Source: Planococcus circulans
Lineage (GTDB): Bacteria; Bacillota; Bacilli; Bacillales_A; Planococcaceae
Assembly (NCBI RefSeq): GCF_020023385.1
Contig: NZ_JAIQCL010000005.1
Span: 186,001 to 250,000 of the forward strand
DNA length: 64,000 nucleotides
Reading direction: 5' to 3'
How positions within the stretch are numbered: position 1 is the first letter of the stretch; every line of letters begins with the position of its first letter. The position numbers and the translations under genes were made by a program. A model generated the notes under the pieces. The model did no database searches, had not been told where the DNA came from, and was given only the letters and a program-made list of their open reading frames with translations. Positions 10,581 to 20,580 of the stretch are shown one piece after another.

Positions 10581-11954
10581 TTAAAATGAATATTTGGGAG
10601 TTTCAGTTGTTGATTGCTGGGTTTGAAGAACGGCTTTATCCGTTTTCTTTTGTGGTGCTTTCGATTGTTTTTCTATCTCTTGCTCAACTTCATCTTCAAT
10701 ACCGAAAATTTGCATGAATAATTCCAATTGCTCACGTGATTTAGGCGCTCCACCCATTTCCTTCGCCTGCAGAATCGGATCTTTCAACAACTGATTGATG
10801 ATCGATTTGGTATGTTTGTTGAGAATTTTCTTTTCACGGTCAGTCAAATCCGGCATTTTGTTTTCAATGCTCGCCATTGTCTCAGCCTGTATGCCAAGTG
10901 CTTTTTGACGAAGCGCAGAAATTACCGGTACGACGCCAAGCGTTGTCAGCCAGTCATTGAACTGAAGAGCTTCCTGATCGATCATGGTCATAATTTGGCC
11001 AGCTGCGCGTTCACGCTCTGCCAGATTCGCTTCCACAATCCCCTGCATGTCATCGATATCATACAGGAACACATTCGGCAATTCGCCGATGCGGGGATCC
11101 ATATCACGTGGAACTGCGATATCCACCATGAATAACGGTTTGCCTTTGCGAAGCTTCTCTACAAACTGCATCAACTCAAGGTCGATGACAAAGTCTGCTG
11201 ATCCCGTTGAGGAAATCAGGATATCCGCTTCAAGCAAGGCACATTGCAATTGGTTCAAGGGCTTCGCTTTGCCGCCGAATTTGCCGGCAAGCAATTCTGC
11301 CTTCTCGAATGTCCGGTTGATGACCGTTACGCGGTCAGCCCCGCTTCCCTGAAGGTTCTTGATGGCCAATTCGCCCATTTTTCCGGCGCCTAAAATAACA
11401 ACATGTTTGTTTTTAAGCGTGCCAAAAATCTTCTTGCCGAGTTCAACCGCCGCGTAAGATACAGAAACTGCATTTTCGCCAATGGCTGTCTCAGAATGCG
11501 CTTTTTTCGCCAACGTTACGGCCTGTTTGAACAGTTGGTTAAACACGGTTCCTGTCGTGCCATATTCTTGGCCAGCAAGGAAACTGCTTTTCACTTGCCC
11601 AAGAATCTGCGTTTCGCCCAATACCATTGAGTCGATACCAGCCGTTACACGGAACAAATGTTCAACCGCTTCGTCCTGTTCATAGACAAATAAATACTGA
11701 GAAATGGCTTCTTGGGGCAGGCCAAAATAATCAGCAAGAAATTGCTTCACATAATACTTTCCTGTGTGAAGCTGGTCCACGACCGCATAGATTTCCGTCC
11801 GGTTACAGGTGGAAACGATCACGTTCTCCAATATGCTTTTTTGTTCTTTTAGCGCCTGCATCGCCTGTGGCAGCTCATGTTCTATGAATGAAAGCTTTTC
11901 GCGGATCTCCACGGGTGCAGAGCGATAATTCACCCCGACTACTAATGTATGCAT
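10581..11954 (-). CDS. hemA: Glutamyl-tRNA reductase
   Basis: First committed step of C5 haem synthesis: NADPH reduction of Glu-tRNA to glutamate-1-semialdehyde. 457 residues from the ATG behind GAAAGGTGTTTTG. Cys50 in [10 protein letters not shown] is the catalytic nucleophile. The NADPH-binding loop [10 protein letters not shown] is near residue 187, and the C-terminal dimerisation helices run from about 320. The last 30 residues form a charged Gln/Lys/Thr-rich tail. Transcribed from the promoter with the PerR box at 12063-12077; the first gene of hemAXCDBL. Confidence 0.97.
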   Translation of the reverse strand: MHTLVVGVNYRSAPVEIREKLSFIEHELPQAMQALKEQKSILENVIVSTCNRTEIYAVVDQLHTGKYYVKQFLADYFGLPQEAISQYLFVYEQDEAVEHLFRVTAGIDSMVLGETQILGQVKSSFLAGQEYGTTGTVFNQLFKQAVTLAKKAHSETAIGENAVSVSYAAVELGKKIFGTLKNKHVVILGAGKMGELAIKNLQGSGADRVTVINRTFEKAELLAGKFGGKAKPLNQLQCALLEADILISSTGSADFVIDLELMQFVEKLRKGKPLFMVDIAVPRDMDPRIGELPNVFLYDIDDMQGIVEANLAERERAAGQIMTMIDQEALQFNDWLTTLGVVPVISALRQKALGIQAETMASIENKMPDLTDREKKILNKHTKSIINQLLKDPILQAKEMGGAPKSREQLELFMQIFGIEDEVEQEIEKQSKAPQKKTDKAVLQTQQSTTETPKYSF

Positions 11955-12062
11955 GGGTACAAAACACCTTTCACGTTCAATATTTCCTATAAATTTAGTA
12001 TACCACTTATTTTGTTTATTATGCTTTTGAAATTGTGAACAAGGCATGAATATAAGGCTTAT

Positions 12063-12110
12063 TTATAATTATTATAAACTAATAGTAGCAAAGGCTTTTG
12101 TTGTCTACAA
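12063..12110 (-). promoter_or_regulatory. hemA promoter with perfect PerR box
   Basis: TTATAATTATTATAA at 12063-12077 is a perfect 7-1-7 palindrome equal to the PerR consensus. Just upstream on the minus strand lie -35 TTGTAG (12105-12110) and -10 TACTAT (12082-12087), 17 bases apart, which places the box at the transcription start. B. subtilis hemA is a known PerR target, so peroxide-inducible haem synthesis is a well-supported inference. Confidence 0.88.
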
Positions 12111-12187
12111 GTATAACGCTCTTAGTCGGAATTACCTGTTAACTCAGAGGATTAATAATGGGGAATTCTTTTGTTTAGCGGGAAAAA

Positions 12188-12370
12188 TTCGCTCCAGGCG
12201 GACGCTTTTCTATCATTAGCCATTCTCTTTCTCGTTGGTACGCTAAGCATCTGGAGCAAATCAGCGGAGACTCCCGCAAAAGCAGCATGGCAATCTCCAA
12301 CAGCCACTTCACGAAGCTAATGCATTGATGAACAAATATGGTTTTCAAAAGTTAGTTTGCGGAGTATATC
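12188..12370. repeat. Degenerate R2/R1 repeat remnants
   Basis: TTCGCTCCAGGCGGACGCTT at about 12188 matches the R2 end. 12252-12370 keeps the R1 edges: GGAGCAAATCAGCGGAGACTCCCGC at its left end (shown here as two parts, GGAGCAAATCAGCGG and AGACTCCCGC) and GTTTGCGGAGTATATC at its right end. The interior has drifted. Apart from the PerR promoter and the engB terminator, nothing else is seen in 11955-12427. Confidence 0.6.
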
Positions 12371-12392
12371 ATATCAAATTAATATATCTTAC

Positions 12393-12423
12393 AAAAAAGC
12401 GCAGCCCGGAGGCTGCGCTTTGT
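12393..12423 (-). terminator. engB/lon terminator
   Basis: AAGCGCAGCC-CGGA-GGCTGCGCTT stem; minus-strand T-run TTTTTTGT follows. Confidence 0.88.
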
Positions 12424-12427
12424 TTCG

Positions 12428-13009
12428 TTACATTCTGCTTTCGATTTCTTTCCATGCTTCGTCTTTGCCCAGTCCAGTTTCGGATGAGAAGATGATCAAT
12501 GGATCGGATTTGTCCATGTCGAGCGCAGTGCGGACAATTTTCTTGTGCTTGTCCCACTTGCCTTTAGGGATTTTATCCGCTTTGGTGGCGATGATGATGC
12601 ATGGGATTTCAAAGTGCTTCATGAAATCATACATGGCGATATCGTCTCGGCTTGGCGGGTGGCGCAAGTCGACGATTTGGATGACAGCGCGCAAGGGTTC
12701 GCGGTCTGTGATATAGCGTTCGATCATCTTGCCCCATGCTTCACGTTCGCTTTTCGATACTTTGGCATAGCCGTATCCTGGAACATCGACATAGAACAGC
12801 TTTTCTTCGATTTTATAGAAGTTCAAGGTCTGTGTCTTGCCGGGTTTGGATGAAATGCGGGCCATGCTTTTACGGCCGATCATTTTGTTGATGAAAGACG
12901 ATTTACCGACGTTCGAGCGTCCGGCTAAAGCGAATTCCGGCAGGCCGTCTTCCGGATATTGATCCGGACGGACGGCACTGATTACTAGTTCTACATTGTT
13001 AACCTTCAT
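12428..13009 (-). CDS. ysxC: Ribosome biogenesis GTPase YsxC/EngB
   Basis: 193 residues. GTPase needed for late assembly of the 50S subunit. The G1 loop [10 protein letters not shown] (about 31-40), G3 DVPGYGYA, and G4 TKADKI are all intact. The ATG overlaps the lon stop (ATGA), giving translational coupling with lon exactly as in B. subtilis, and hemA follows after a terminator. The length is typical for the family. Confidence 0.97.
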   Translation of the reverse strand: MKVNNVELVISAVRPDQYPEDGLPEFALAGRSNVGKSSFINKMIGRKSMARISSKPGKTQTLNFYKIEEKLFYVDVPGYGYAKVSKSEREAWGKMIERYITDREPLRAVIQIVDLRHPPSRDDIAMYDFMKHFEIPCIIIATKADKIPKGKWDKHKKIVRTALDMDKSDPLIIFSSETGLGKDEAWKEIESRM

Positions 13010-15333
13010 TCAATTTCTCCTTCTAAGGCAATTTCCAATGCCTCATCTGCTTGAGAGACCAGTTTAAAGGTCAACTCTTCGCGGATTGTTTCTGGGATAT
13101 CTTCCAGGTCACGCTCGTTATCAAGCGGCAGGATGATGGTCTTGAGGCCTGCACGGTGGGCACTCAAGGTTTTTTCTTTAATTCCACCGATTGGCAGAAC
13201 GCGTCCGCGCAGCGTAATTTCACCGGTCATGCCGACTTCGCGGCGGATCGGACGTTTCGTCAAGGCAGATACCAGCGCTGTAGCAATGGTGATCCCCGCT
13301 GAAGGGCCGTCTTTTGGAACTGCGCCTTCAGGGACATGGATGTGAATATCGTGCGACTCATGGAAATTCGGATCGATTCCAAGAGATTCGGCACGGGCGC
13401 GGACAAACGATAAAGCCGTCTGCGCAGATTCCTTCATGACATCGCCCAATTTACCGGTCAATTGCAGTTTGCCTTTACCAGCTGATAGGGACACTTCGAT
13501 TTGAAGCGTATCTCCCCCGACCGTTGTATAGGCGAGTCCTGTTGCGACGCCGATCTGGTTTTCCGTTTCAGCCATGCCGTAACGGAATTTGCGTTTGCCA
13601 AGATATTCTTCCACTTCCGCTGCACCGACATGAACCTGCTCTTTCTCTTTCGAGATGATCTGCTTGGTCACTTTGCGGCAGATGGAAGCGATTTGGCGTT
13701 CAAGGCCACGGACACCGGCTTCACGCGTGTAGTAACGGACGATATTAAGCAAAGCTTCGTCGTTGAACTGCAGCTGCTCGTCCGTTAATCCATGTTCTTT
13801 CAATTGTTTCGGTGCTAAATGATTTTTTGCGATCATCTGTTTTTCGACTTCGGTATAGCCGGCAATCGAAATGACTTCCATGCGGTCGCGCAATGGTCCT
13901 GGAATGGACCCAAGATCATTGGCAGTCGCGATGAAAAGCACATTGGAGAGATCGTAGGTTTCTTCAATGTAATGGTCACTGAACGAATTATTCTGTTCCG
14001 GGTCCAACACTTCCAGCATCGCAGAAGATGGATCGCCGCGGAAATCATTCGACATCTTGTCGATTTCATCCAGCAGGAAAACTGGATTCACAGTACCCGC
14101 TTTTTTCATCCCTTGAATGATCCGGCCCGGCATTGCACCGACATACGTCCGGCGATGGCCGCGGATTTCCGATTCATCACGGACGCCGCCGAGTGAAACA
14201 CGGACGAAATTGCGGTCCAATGATTCAGCAATCGATTTCGCCAGAGAGGTTTTACCCACACCAGGAGGTCCGACAAGGCAAAGAATCGGTCCGCGAAGTG
14301 AGTTGGTCATCTGCTGAACAGCCAGATATTCCAACACGCGTTCTTTGACGCTTTCCAGTCCATCATGGTCCCGGTCCAACACTTCTTCAGCGTATTTAAT
14401 ATCAAGGCGGTCTTCTGTCGCTTCTGACCACGGAATCGTCACTAGCCACTCGATGTAGTTACGGATAATGCCGCTTTCCGCAGCTGCCGAAGGCAATTTT
14501 TCGTAACGCTCCAATTCCTTGAACGCCACTTTTTGGGTGGACTCCGGCATTTTCGCATCTTCAATCCGTTTTTTCAGATCGACTACTTCAGCTGATTTGC
14601 CGTCTTTGTCGCCAAGTTCAGTTTGAATCGCCTTCATCTGCTCGCGCAAATAAAATTCTTTTTGAGTTTGTTCCATTGCTTTTTTGACACGCTGGTTGAT
14701 TCGTTTTTCCAGATCCACTACTTCCTGTTCACTGTGCAGGCGCGTAATCAGCAATTCTAAGCGTTTGCTGATATCAAAAGTTTCCAATACTTCCTGTTTG
14801 GCAGCCACTTTCATGGAAAGATGGGAAGCGACCATGTCCGCCAAGCGGCCCGGTTCTTCAATATCCGCCACCGTATTGTAGGTTTCCGTGCTGACTTTTT
14901 TCGAACTCTTGCCATAATTCTCAAAATGCTCCAGCAATAGACGCATCAGGGCATCCTGTTCTGCGTCTCTTTCTGTTTCATCCGGGAATGAAGTCACTTC
15001 AACAACGGTAAAGTTTTCGGCTTCCTCATAATTGTTCATTTGTCCGCGTTCCAAACCTTCAACCAGTACACGGATTGTGCCGTTCGGCAATTTCAGCATC
15101 TGTTTGACGTAGGCCAAGGTACCGATTTTATGGAGATCTCCTTTTTCCGGCTGTTCTGTGCTCATGTCTTTTTGAGTTGCCAAAAAGATAATATTGTCTT
15201 CCAGCAACGCCTGTTCCAGCGCTGCGATGGACCGTTCACGGCCGACATCTATATGCAACACCATCGTCGGAAATACAAGAAGCCCTCTCAACGGTAATAA
15301 AGGTACATTTTTAGTTACTTTTTTCTTAGCCAT
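13006..15333 (-). CDS. lon: ATP-dependent protease Lon (LonA)
   Basis: 775 residues, the usual LonA length. N-terminal substrate-binding domain to about residue 300, coiled coil, AAA+ module with Walker [13 protein letters not shown] near 356 and Walker [11 protein letters not shown], then the protease domain with the catalytic serine in KDGPSAGI near 675 and the lysine in [14 protein letters not shown]. Starts at ATG behind GGAGGTGACTTCCAT. No CtsR-type operator was seen. In B. subtilis lonB precedes lon; here that place is taken by a repeat array. Confidence 0.98.
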   Translation of the reverse strand: MAKKKVTKNVPLLPLRGLLVFPTMVLHIDVGRERSIAALEQALLEDNIIFLATQKDMSTEQPEKGDLHKIGTLAYVKQMLKLPNGTIRVLVEGLERGQMNNYEEAENFTVVEVTSFPDETERDAEQDALMRLLLEHFENYGKSSKKVSTETYNTVADIEEPGRLADMVASHLSMKVAAKQEVLETFDISKRLELLITRLHSEQEVVDLEKRINQRVKKAMEQTQKEFYLREQMKAIQTELGDKDGKSAEVVDLKKRIEDAKMPESTQKVAFKELERYEKLPSAAAESGIIRNYIEWLVTIPWSEATEDRLDIKYAEEVLDRDHDGLESVKERVLEYLAVQQMTNSLRGPILCLVGPPGVGKTSLAKSIAESLDRNFVRVSLGGVRDESEIRGHRRTYVGAMPGRIIQGMKKAGTVNPVFLLDEIDKMSNDFRGDPSSAMLEVLDPEQNNSFSDHYIEETYDLSNVLFIATANDLGSIPGPLRDRMEVISIAGYTEVEKQMIAKNHLAPKQLKEHGLTDEQLQFNDEALLNIVRYYTREAGVRGLERQIASICRKVTKQIISKEKEQVHVGAAEVEEYLGKRKFRYGMAETENQIGVATGLAYTTVGGDTLQIEVSLSAGKGKLQLTGKLGDVMKESAQTALSFVRARAESLGIDPNFHESHDIHIHVPEGAVPKDGPSAGITIATALVSALTKRPIRREVGMTGEITLRGRVLPIGGIKEKTLSAHRAGLKTIILPLDNERDLEDIPETIREELTFKLVSQADEALEIALEGEIE

Positions 15334-15439
15334 ATGGAAGTCACCTCCGGGAATATTTTCAACATGAATCTGCAGCGCCCAGCTATGTATATAACCTTAA
15401 GCACTGCTTTTTTCGCTTCCGCACTTGAATTGTCGAGCC

Positions 15440-16078
15440 TTGACAGGTGCTTTCGCTTTTCTTTGTCCAGCTCTAGCGCCTAGAACCCCGGGGTCTTAAG
15501 TCCGCTTGCCTGTGCGGCTGAAGAAACGCCGCTTCGACAAACTGCCTTAAGCCTGTCGGTTCTAAACAGGCGCTTCCGCTTTTCGTTGTCCAGCTGCAGC
15601 GACCAGCTCCTCGGGATGTAAGCCACTCCGGCTGTGCGGCTGAAGAAACGCCGCTTCGACAAACTGCCTTAAGCCTGTCGGTTCTAAACAGGCGCTTCCG
15701 CTTTTCTTTGTCCAGCTGCAGCGACCAGCTCCTCGGGATGTAAGCCACTCCGGCTGTGCGGCTGAAGAAACGCCGCTTCGCCAGATCGTCTTACACCTGT
15801 CGGAGCTAAACGGCCGCTTCCGCTTTTCTTTTTGTCCAGCTCCAGCGGCCAGCTCCTCGAGTCGCTTCAGCCTTGGCCGCAATGGCTGAAGAAAGCCAGT
15901 ACCGCCAAGGCTTCCAGCGCTTGTCGGAGCTAAACGGCCGCGTCCGCTTTTCTTTTTGTCCAGCTCCAGCGGCCAGCTCCTCGAGTCGCGTCAGCCTTTC
16001 CAGCAATGGCTGAAGAACGCCATTACCGGCAAGGCTTCCAGCGCTTGTCGGAGCTAAAAGGCCGCTTCCGCTTTTCTA
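15440..16078. repeat. Tandem array of five R3 repeat units (120-126 bp each)
   Basis: Unit boundaries recur as GCGCTTCCGCTTTTC with TTTGTCCAGCT following, at about 15456, 15578, 15700, 15821 and 15946, ending at 16078. Each unit is an imperfect inverted repeat: AGCGGCCAGCTCC..CGCTTCAGCC against GGCTTCCAGCGCTTGTCGGAGCTAAACGGCCGCT. Units 1-2 share the interior GCGGCTGAAGAAACGCCGCTTCG, unit 3 is mixed, and units 4-5 carry GCAATGGCTGAAG. Short reading frames through the array are repeats of each other and have no ribosome sites. It occupies most of the 867-bp gap 15334-16200. Confidence 0.9.
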
Positions 16079-16200
16079 ATAAAAACGGACCAACTCCAGA
16101 ACGCGCGGATGCGCACGATCAGAGTCAGCCCGTATCATCCTTTTGATTGGTTCAACTGCCACTCAGTGAGATTTTTTCCACTGGGTGAAGTTCCACTCAT

Positions 16201-17472
16201 TTACGCGGATGTTTTCTCATTATTGCCTTTAACGTATTCTGAGCCATCTTCTAAGATCAATTTCGGCTGCACGCTATCCGCAACGGTTTCTTTTGTAATG
16301 ACACATTCAACAATATCTTCACGTGACGGCAAGTCAAACATGACTTCTAGCATCGTGTTCTCGATGATTGACCGCAGTCCGCGGGCACCAGTTTTGCGTT
16401 CGATTGCCAGTTTTGCAATCTCAACCAATGCCTCAGGTTCGAAAGTCAATTTGACGCCATCAAGCTCCATCATCTTCTGGTATTGCTTGATCAATGCATT
16501 TTTAGGTTCAGTCAAAATTTCGACTAATGCCTTTTCATCCAATTGCTCAAGGCTTGCCAATACAGGCAAACGGCCGATGAACTCTGGAATCAAACCGAAT
16601 TTCAGAAGATCTTCCGGAATCAATTGGCTAAGCAATGATTTGTCGTCCAATTCTTCTTTGTTCGGATCTGCACCAAAACCGATGATTTTATTGCCGAGAC
16701 GGCGCTTAATGATTTGGTCCACTCCATCGAAAGCTCCACCTACGATGAACAAAACGTTCGTCGTATCGATTTGGATGAATTCCTGATGAGGATGCTTGCG
16801 TCCGCCCTGAGGTGGTACGCTTGCAGTAGTGCCTTCCAAAATCTTCAGAAGGGCCTGCTGTACGCCTTCACCGGAAACATCACGTGTAATCGATGGATTC
16901 TCGGATTTACGAGCCACTTTATCGATTTCATCAATATAGATAATTCCTTTTTCTGCGCGCTCCACATCATAATCTGCAGCTTGGATCAGCTTCAATAGGA
17001 TGTTCTCCACGTCTTCACCGACATAGCCGGCCTCCGTCAATGAAGTTGCGTCTGCAATGGCAAACGGTACGTTCAGAATACGGGCCAAAGTTTGAGCAAG
17101 TAACGTTTTACCGCTTCCTGTTGGTCCGATTAGGACGATATTGGATTTCGACAACTCAACATCATCGATCTTGCTGTTTGAGTTGACGCGTTTGTAGTGG
17201 TTATAAACTGCTACAGCCAATGATTTTTTGGCTTTTTCCTGACCGATTACATAACCGTTCAGAATGTCCAGAATTTCTTTTGGCTTAGGCACTTCTTTAA
17301 ATTCTACTTCTTCGTCCGTACCAAGCTCTTCTTCTACGATTTCCGTACAAAGCTCAATACATTCGTCACAAATATAAACACCCGGTCCTGCGACCAGTTT
17401 ACGAACCTGCTCTTGTGGTTTGCCACAAAACGAACATTTTAAATGCTCTTTCTCGTCATTGAATTTGAACAA
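16201..17472 (-). CDS. clpX: ATP-dependent Clp protease ATP-binding subunit ClpX
   Basis: Unfoldase that feeds substrates to ClpP. 423 residues from the TTG at 17472 ([10 protein letters not shown]), behind AGGGGTGAATACA; the GTG three codons earlier runs into that site. The N-terminal zinc-binding domain has Cys13, Cys16, Cys35 and Cys38; Walker [11 protein letters not shown] is near 115; [10 protein letters not shown] is Walker B; and the sensor and [11 protein letters not shown] regions are complete. It lies downstream of tig with its own intergenic space, the B. subtilis order. Confidence 0.98.
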   Translation of the reverse strand: MFKFNDEKEHLKCSFCGKPQEQVRKLVAGPGVYICDECIELCTEIVEEELGTDEEVEFKEVPKPKEILDILNGYVIGQEKAKKSLAVAVYNHYKRVNSNSKIDDVELSKSNIVLIGPTGSGKTLLAQTLARILNVPFAIADATSLTEAGYVGEDVENILLKLIQAADYDVERAEKGIIYIDEIDKVARKSENPSITRDVSGEGVQQALLKILEGTTASVPPQGGRKHPHQEFIQIDTTNVLFIVGGAFDGVDQIIKRRLGNKIIGFGADPNKEELDDKSLLSQLIPEDLLKFGLIPEFIGRLPVLASLEQLDEKALVEILTEPKNALIKQYQKMMELDGVKLTFEPEALVEIAKLAIERKTGARGLRSIIENTMLEVMFDLPSREDIVECVITKETVADSVQPKLILEDGSEYVKGNNEKTSA

Positions 17473-17587
17473 TGTATTCACCCCTATTCAAGCCATTATC
17501 TTACAAGATTATCGTAATTGTAGCAACTAATTAGATTCACCGTCAATTCTTCGGCAATGTAGGTCCAAAATCTATGTTCTATGTAGT

Positions 17588-17622
17588 GGAAAACAAGGTG
17601 CGTTTCCGCACCTTGTTTTCTT
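17588..17622. terminator. tig terminator
   Basis: AAAACAAGGTGCG-TTTC-CGCACCTTGTTTTC, a perfect stem with T-rich flank; lies between tig and clpX. Confidence 0.88.
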
Positions 17623-17646
17623 ATTTGTTATGATGTTGCTTATGTG

Positions 17647-18933
17647 TTATTCAGAGATTTTAGCGTTTTCCACTAGGAATTCGACTGTGTTCTGCATGCG
17701 GATATCATTTTCAAGCATTTCAGTTCCACCTAAAGCTGTTTTGATCTGTTCAATGTCCATGTTGAATTGACCAGCCATTTTTTCAAGCTCTTTGTCGATG
17801 TCTTCTGAAGTGACTTGCATGTTTTCAGCTTCAGCAATTGCTTCAAGTGTCAATGAAACGCGTACGCGTGTTTCAGCATCACCGTGCATTTGCTCACGAA
17901 GTGCAGCTTCGTCTTGTCCAGAGAACTGGAAGTACAATTCAAGGTTCATCCCTTGTTGAGTCAAACGCTGTTCGAAATCGCTCATCATGCGGTCCATTTC
18001 TGAATGGATCATTGCATGAGGAATGTCGATTGTTGCGTTTTCAGCAGCTTTTTGTACCAATTCGTCGCGAAGTGTTGCGTCAGCAGCAGATTTCTTCTCA
18101 GCAATCAGGCTATCTTTCATCTTCGTGCGAAGTGCTTCCAGGCTTTCAACTTCAGGGTCGATTTCTTTAGCCAACTCGTCGTTCAATTCTGGAAGTTCCT
18201 TGCCTTTAACTTCGTTTACTTTCACTTTGAACGTTGCAGCTTTACCTGCAAGTTCAGCAGCGTGGTATTCTTCCGGGAAAGTCACTTCTACGTCTTTTTC
18301 TTCTCCAGATTTCACGCCGACCAATTGTTCTTCGAATCCTGGGATGAATGAGTTTGAACCGATTTCAAGAGAGTAGTCACTGCCTTGTCCGCCTTCAAAT
18401 GCTTCTCCATCTACAAATCCTTCGAAATCGATAACAGCTGTATCGCCTTCAACGATTGCTTCGTCTTCTTTAACAGTCAACTCAGCCAAACGTTCCTGCT
18501 GCTCTTTCAACTGGTTTTCGATATCTTCATCAGATACATCAGTATCAGGTTTTGATGCTTCAAGACCTTTGTATTCGCCAAGCTCAACTTCAGGTTTTAC
18601 GATCACTTTCGCTGTAAATACAAGCGGCTGATTTTTTTCGATTGTTTCGATGTCGATTTCAGGGCGGTCAACTGGGTTGATCCCTGCTTCTTCAACTGCA
18701 TTCGCATAAGCGTCAGGCAGGATGAAGTCTAAAGCGTCCTGGTAAAGTGATTCAACGCCAAAACGTTTTTCGAACATTTGACGAGGCATTTTCCCTTTAC
18801 GGAATCCTGGTACGTTGATTTCTTTAACGACTTTCTTAAACGCTTTATCAAGACCGGCGTTTACTTCTTCTGCAGGAACTTCGATTGTAAGAATCCCTGT
18901 GTTACCTTCTTGTTTTTCCCATTTTGCTGACAT
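17647..18933 (-). CDS. tig: Trigger factor (ribosome-bound peptidyl-prolyl isomerase chaperone)
   Basis: 428 residues. The ribosome-binding signature [17 protein letters not shown] is at about residues 43-59, the FKBP-type PPIase domain follows (about 160-245, with [15 protein letters not shown]), and the C-terminal helical arms complete the chaperone cradle. ATG start after TTTGGAGGGCTTATAAT. Acidic composition is typical. The first gene of the tig-clpX-lon-engB quality-control block. Confidence 0.98.
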   Translation of the reverse strand: MSAKWEKQEGNTGILTIEVPAEEVNAGLDKAFKKVVKEINVPGFRKGKMPRQMFEKRFGVESLYQDALDFILPDAYANAVEEAGINPVDRPEIDIETIEKNQPLVFTAKVIVKPEVELGEYKGLEASKPDTDVSDEDIENQLKEQQERLAELTVKEDEAIVEGDTAVIDFEGFVDGEAFEGGQGSDYSLEIGSNSFIPGFEEQLVGVKSGEEKDVEVTFPEEYHAAELAGKAATFKVKVNEVKGKELPELNDELAKEIDPEVESLEALRTKMKDSLIAEKKSAADATLRDELVQKAAENATIDIPHAMIHSEMDRMMSDFEQRLTQQGMNLELYFQFSGQDEAALREQMHGDAETRVRVSLTLEAIAEAENMQVTSEDIDKELEKMAGQFNMDIEQIKTALGGTEMLENDIRMQNTVEFLVENAKISE

Positions 18934-19035
18934 ATTATAAGCCCTCCAAACATTTTCTACAAAGTCATTTTACGTTTTATACGAATTTTGACAACTTCAA
19001 TATTATAGCACACATGTCCACAGGTTCAACTATTT

Positions 19036-20016
19036 CTACCCATTGCGCATTTCAAACCATAGTTCAGCCTGCTGGATCAACTCCAGCAGCTTTTCTTCTT
19101 CATGAAATGAAGTCAATCCACTGAACAGGCCTTCCGTGTAATCCATGTAGCCCTGTGCCACTTCCGCTTCACTGTAATCATCCCAAATGAACGGATACAG
19201 CAAGTAAATATGGCGTTCGAACAATTCCTTCACCAGTTCCAGGCGCGTCGGATCTTTCGCCAATGCATCTTCAATAATAGCCGTTATTTTTCGGATGCGG
19301 ACGTTATTGACAGGATCCGGCAGTTCACTGATGTTGAACGTGCCGGTGTAATGGAATTTCTGAACCTTAACTTCCGCTTCAATCTTTTCCTGAAACAGCA
19401 TGAATAATATGTATGTCTTCGTCAACAAATCGGCTTCCGGATGCTCGATGATCGCCAGAAGCCTCTTCTTTAAAGCTTGATAGGAAGTCGTTGGCAGATC
19501 CAGGATCAACTGCTCCTGTTCAGCCGGGTGCAGCGCCAGAAACGTATCAATGGCATAAAGGGATGCATCCACCTTCTCGGATGATGCATTCGCTGCGATG
19601 CGCTCGTTCAAGTCACGCAATTGCTGGAACTGCTCAAGCCGTTCTTCCGGCAATACTTTTTCTTCTATTAATACCTCGATCATCTTTTCCGCTTCTTCAA
19701 ATTCGCGGACTTGCATTAAAATACTTATGTATAGCTCCATCGTCTCCAGGTAATGGATCGGACCGACCTTCAATAACTCCCTGCATACTTCCAGGGCTTC
19801 TTCAAATTCCCCAAGTTCATACAGACAATAAGTGTAGCCGCCTAAAGCAGCTGCGTGCTCAGGTTCATACGACAGCACCTGATACAGGCTATCCCGCGCG
19901 TCCTCGTACTTTTCTTCTTTCAGAAAAGTCATTCCTTCAGCCAGCAGCCGATTCACTGTCGTCGGAAAGACAATCACGTTCCCCTTGCGTTTCAAATCTC
20001 TGTATTTCTTTCGCAT
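19036..20016 (-). CDS. TPR-repeat protein (YsoA-like)
   Basis: About 326 residues, soluble. At least two tetratricopeptide-like helical pairs are visible near the N terminus (EEKYEDARDSLYQVLSYEPE, LGEFEEALEVCRELLKVGP), followed by further amphipathic helices. The start ATG at 20016 follows AAAGAGGTGGTAGG. B. subtilis has the TPR protein YsoA at the same place, upstream of tig. TPR proteins are scaffolds; no specific partner can be named from sequence. Confidence 0.8.
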   Translation of the reverse strand: MRKKYRDLKRKGNVIVFPTTVNRLLAEGMTFLKEEKYEDARDSLYQVLSYEPEHAAALGGYTYCLYELGEFEEALEVCRELLKVGPIHYLETMELYISILMQVREFEEAEKMIEVLIEEKVLPEERLEQFQQLRDLNERIAANASSEKVDASLYAIDTFLALHPAEQEQLILDLPTTSYQALKKRLLAIIEHPEADLLTKTYILFMLFQEKIEAEVKVQKFHYTGTFNISELPDPVNNVRIRKITAIIEDALAKDPTRLELVKELFERHIYLLYPFIWDDYSEAEVAQGYMDYTEGLFSGLTSFHEEEKLLELIQQAELWFEMRNG

Positions 20017-20102
20017 CCTACCACCTCTTTTGTATCTCATAATCATAACATATTCCCTTTTGACCTAAAATAAAAACCTTATTGCATGGATAATGTTTCC
20101 GC

Positions 20103-20402
20103 TCACCACATGGGTTTATGTTCGTTGCTCAGCTCCAAGGATTTTGGGATGAGCGCCATTGCCACAGCAAACAGCACAAGAATCATTCCGATTGTGTAAA
20201 CCATGGGAAGGTCGAAGATTGCAGCGAACGGCAACGGCAATAAAATGATCCAGTTCAAGAGAGTCAGACGCTGCCTTGATTTTGCAGTAGCGTATTGATC
20301 GCTTCCGCAATGGGGACAGCGCATCGCTCCTCTGATTTTCCACGAGGCTTTGAATGATTGCTTCCGGGTCCACCGGGTTCCACAGCTTTTGCATATTGGC
20401 AT
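20103..20402 (-). CDS. Small zinc-ribbon membrane protein (CXXC-20-CXXC type)
   Basis: 99 residues. Two Cys pairs, C4-x2-C7 and C29-x2-C32, separated by 21 residues, form a likely zinc ribbon, and are followed by two hydrophobic helices (about 48-66 and 68-88). This architecture matches the small Firmicute family named for its CXXC spacing (TIGR04104). Starts at ATG after AAGGAGGCGTTTCT. Function unknown; it is probably a membrane-anchored small metal-binding protein. Confidence 0.7.
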   Translation of the reverse strand: MPICKSCGTRWTRKQSFKASWKIRGAMRCPHCGSDQYATAKSRQRLTLLNWIILLPLPFAAIFDLPMVYTIGMILVLFAVAMALIPKSLELSNEHKPMW

Positions 20403-20525
20403 AGAAACGCCTCCTTAGTTATAGTACGTAACGGGTGGCGTTTAGTTTCAGCGTTTCTTGAATCAGCGTTGTCGGATGAGAGGATTGGCTGCTGCGAGTG
20501 CCTCTGGTCTCACCTTTACACGAAA

Positions 20526-20575
20526 ATAAAAAAAGCCGAACCAAGAAACCCCTTCAGGTCATTGGTTCAGCTAAA
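20526..20575 (-). terminator. Terminator of the acyltransferase gene
   Basis: AGCCGAACCAA...TTGGTTCAGCT stem with a minus-strand T-run of seven. Confidence 0.75.
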
Positions 20576-20580
20576 AAATA

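Noticed and set aside
15473..16006. Minus-strand frames of 60-106 codons with near-identical peptides through the lon-clpX gap
   Set aside because: They are translations of the R3 repeat units, repeat each other, and lack ribosome sites.
16081..16200. Terminator directly after clpX
   Set aside because: A CACCCAGTG/CACTGAGTG pairing exists but has no T-run, so it was not called.
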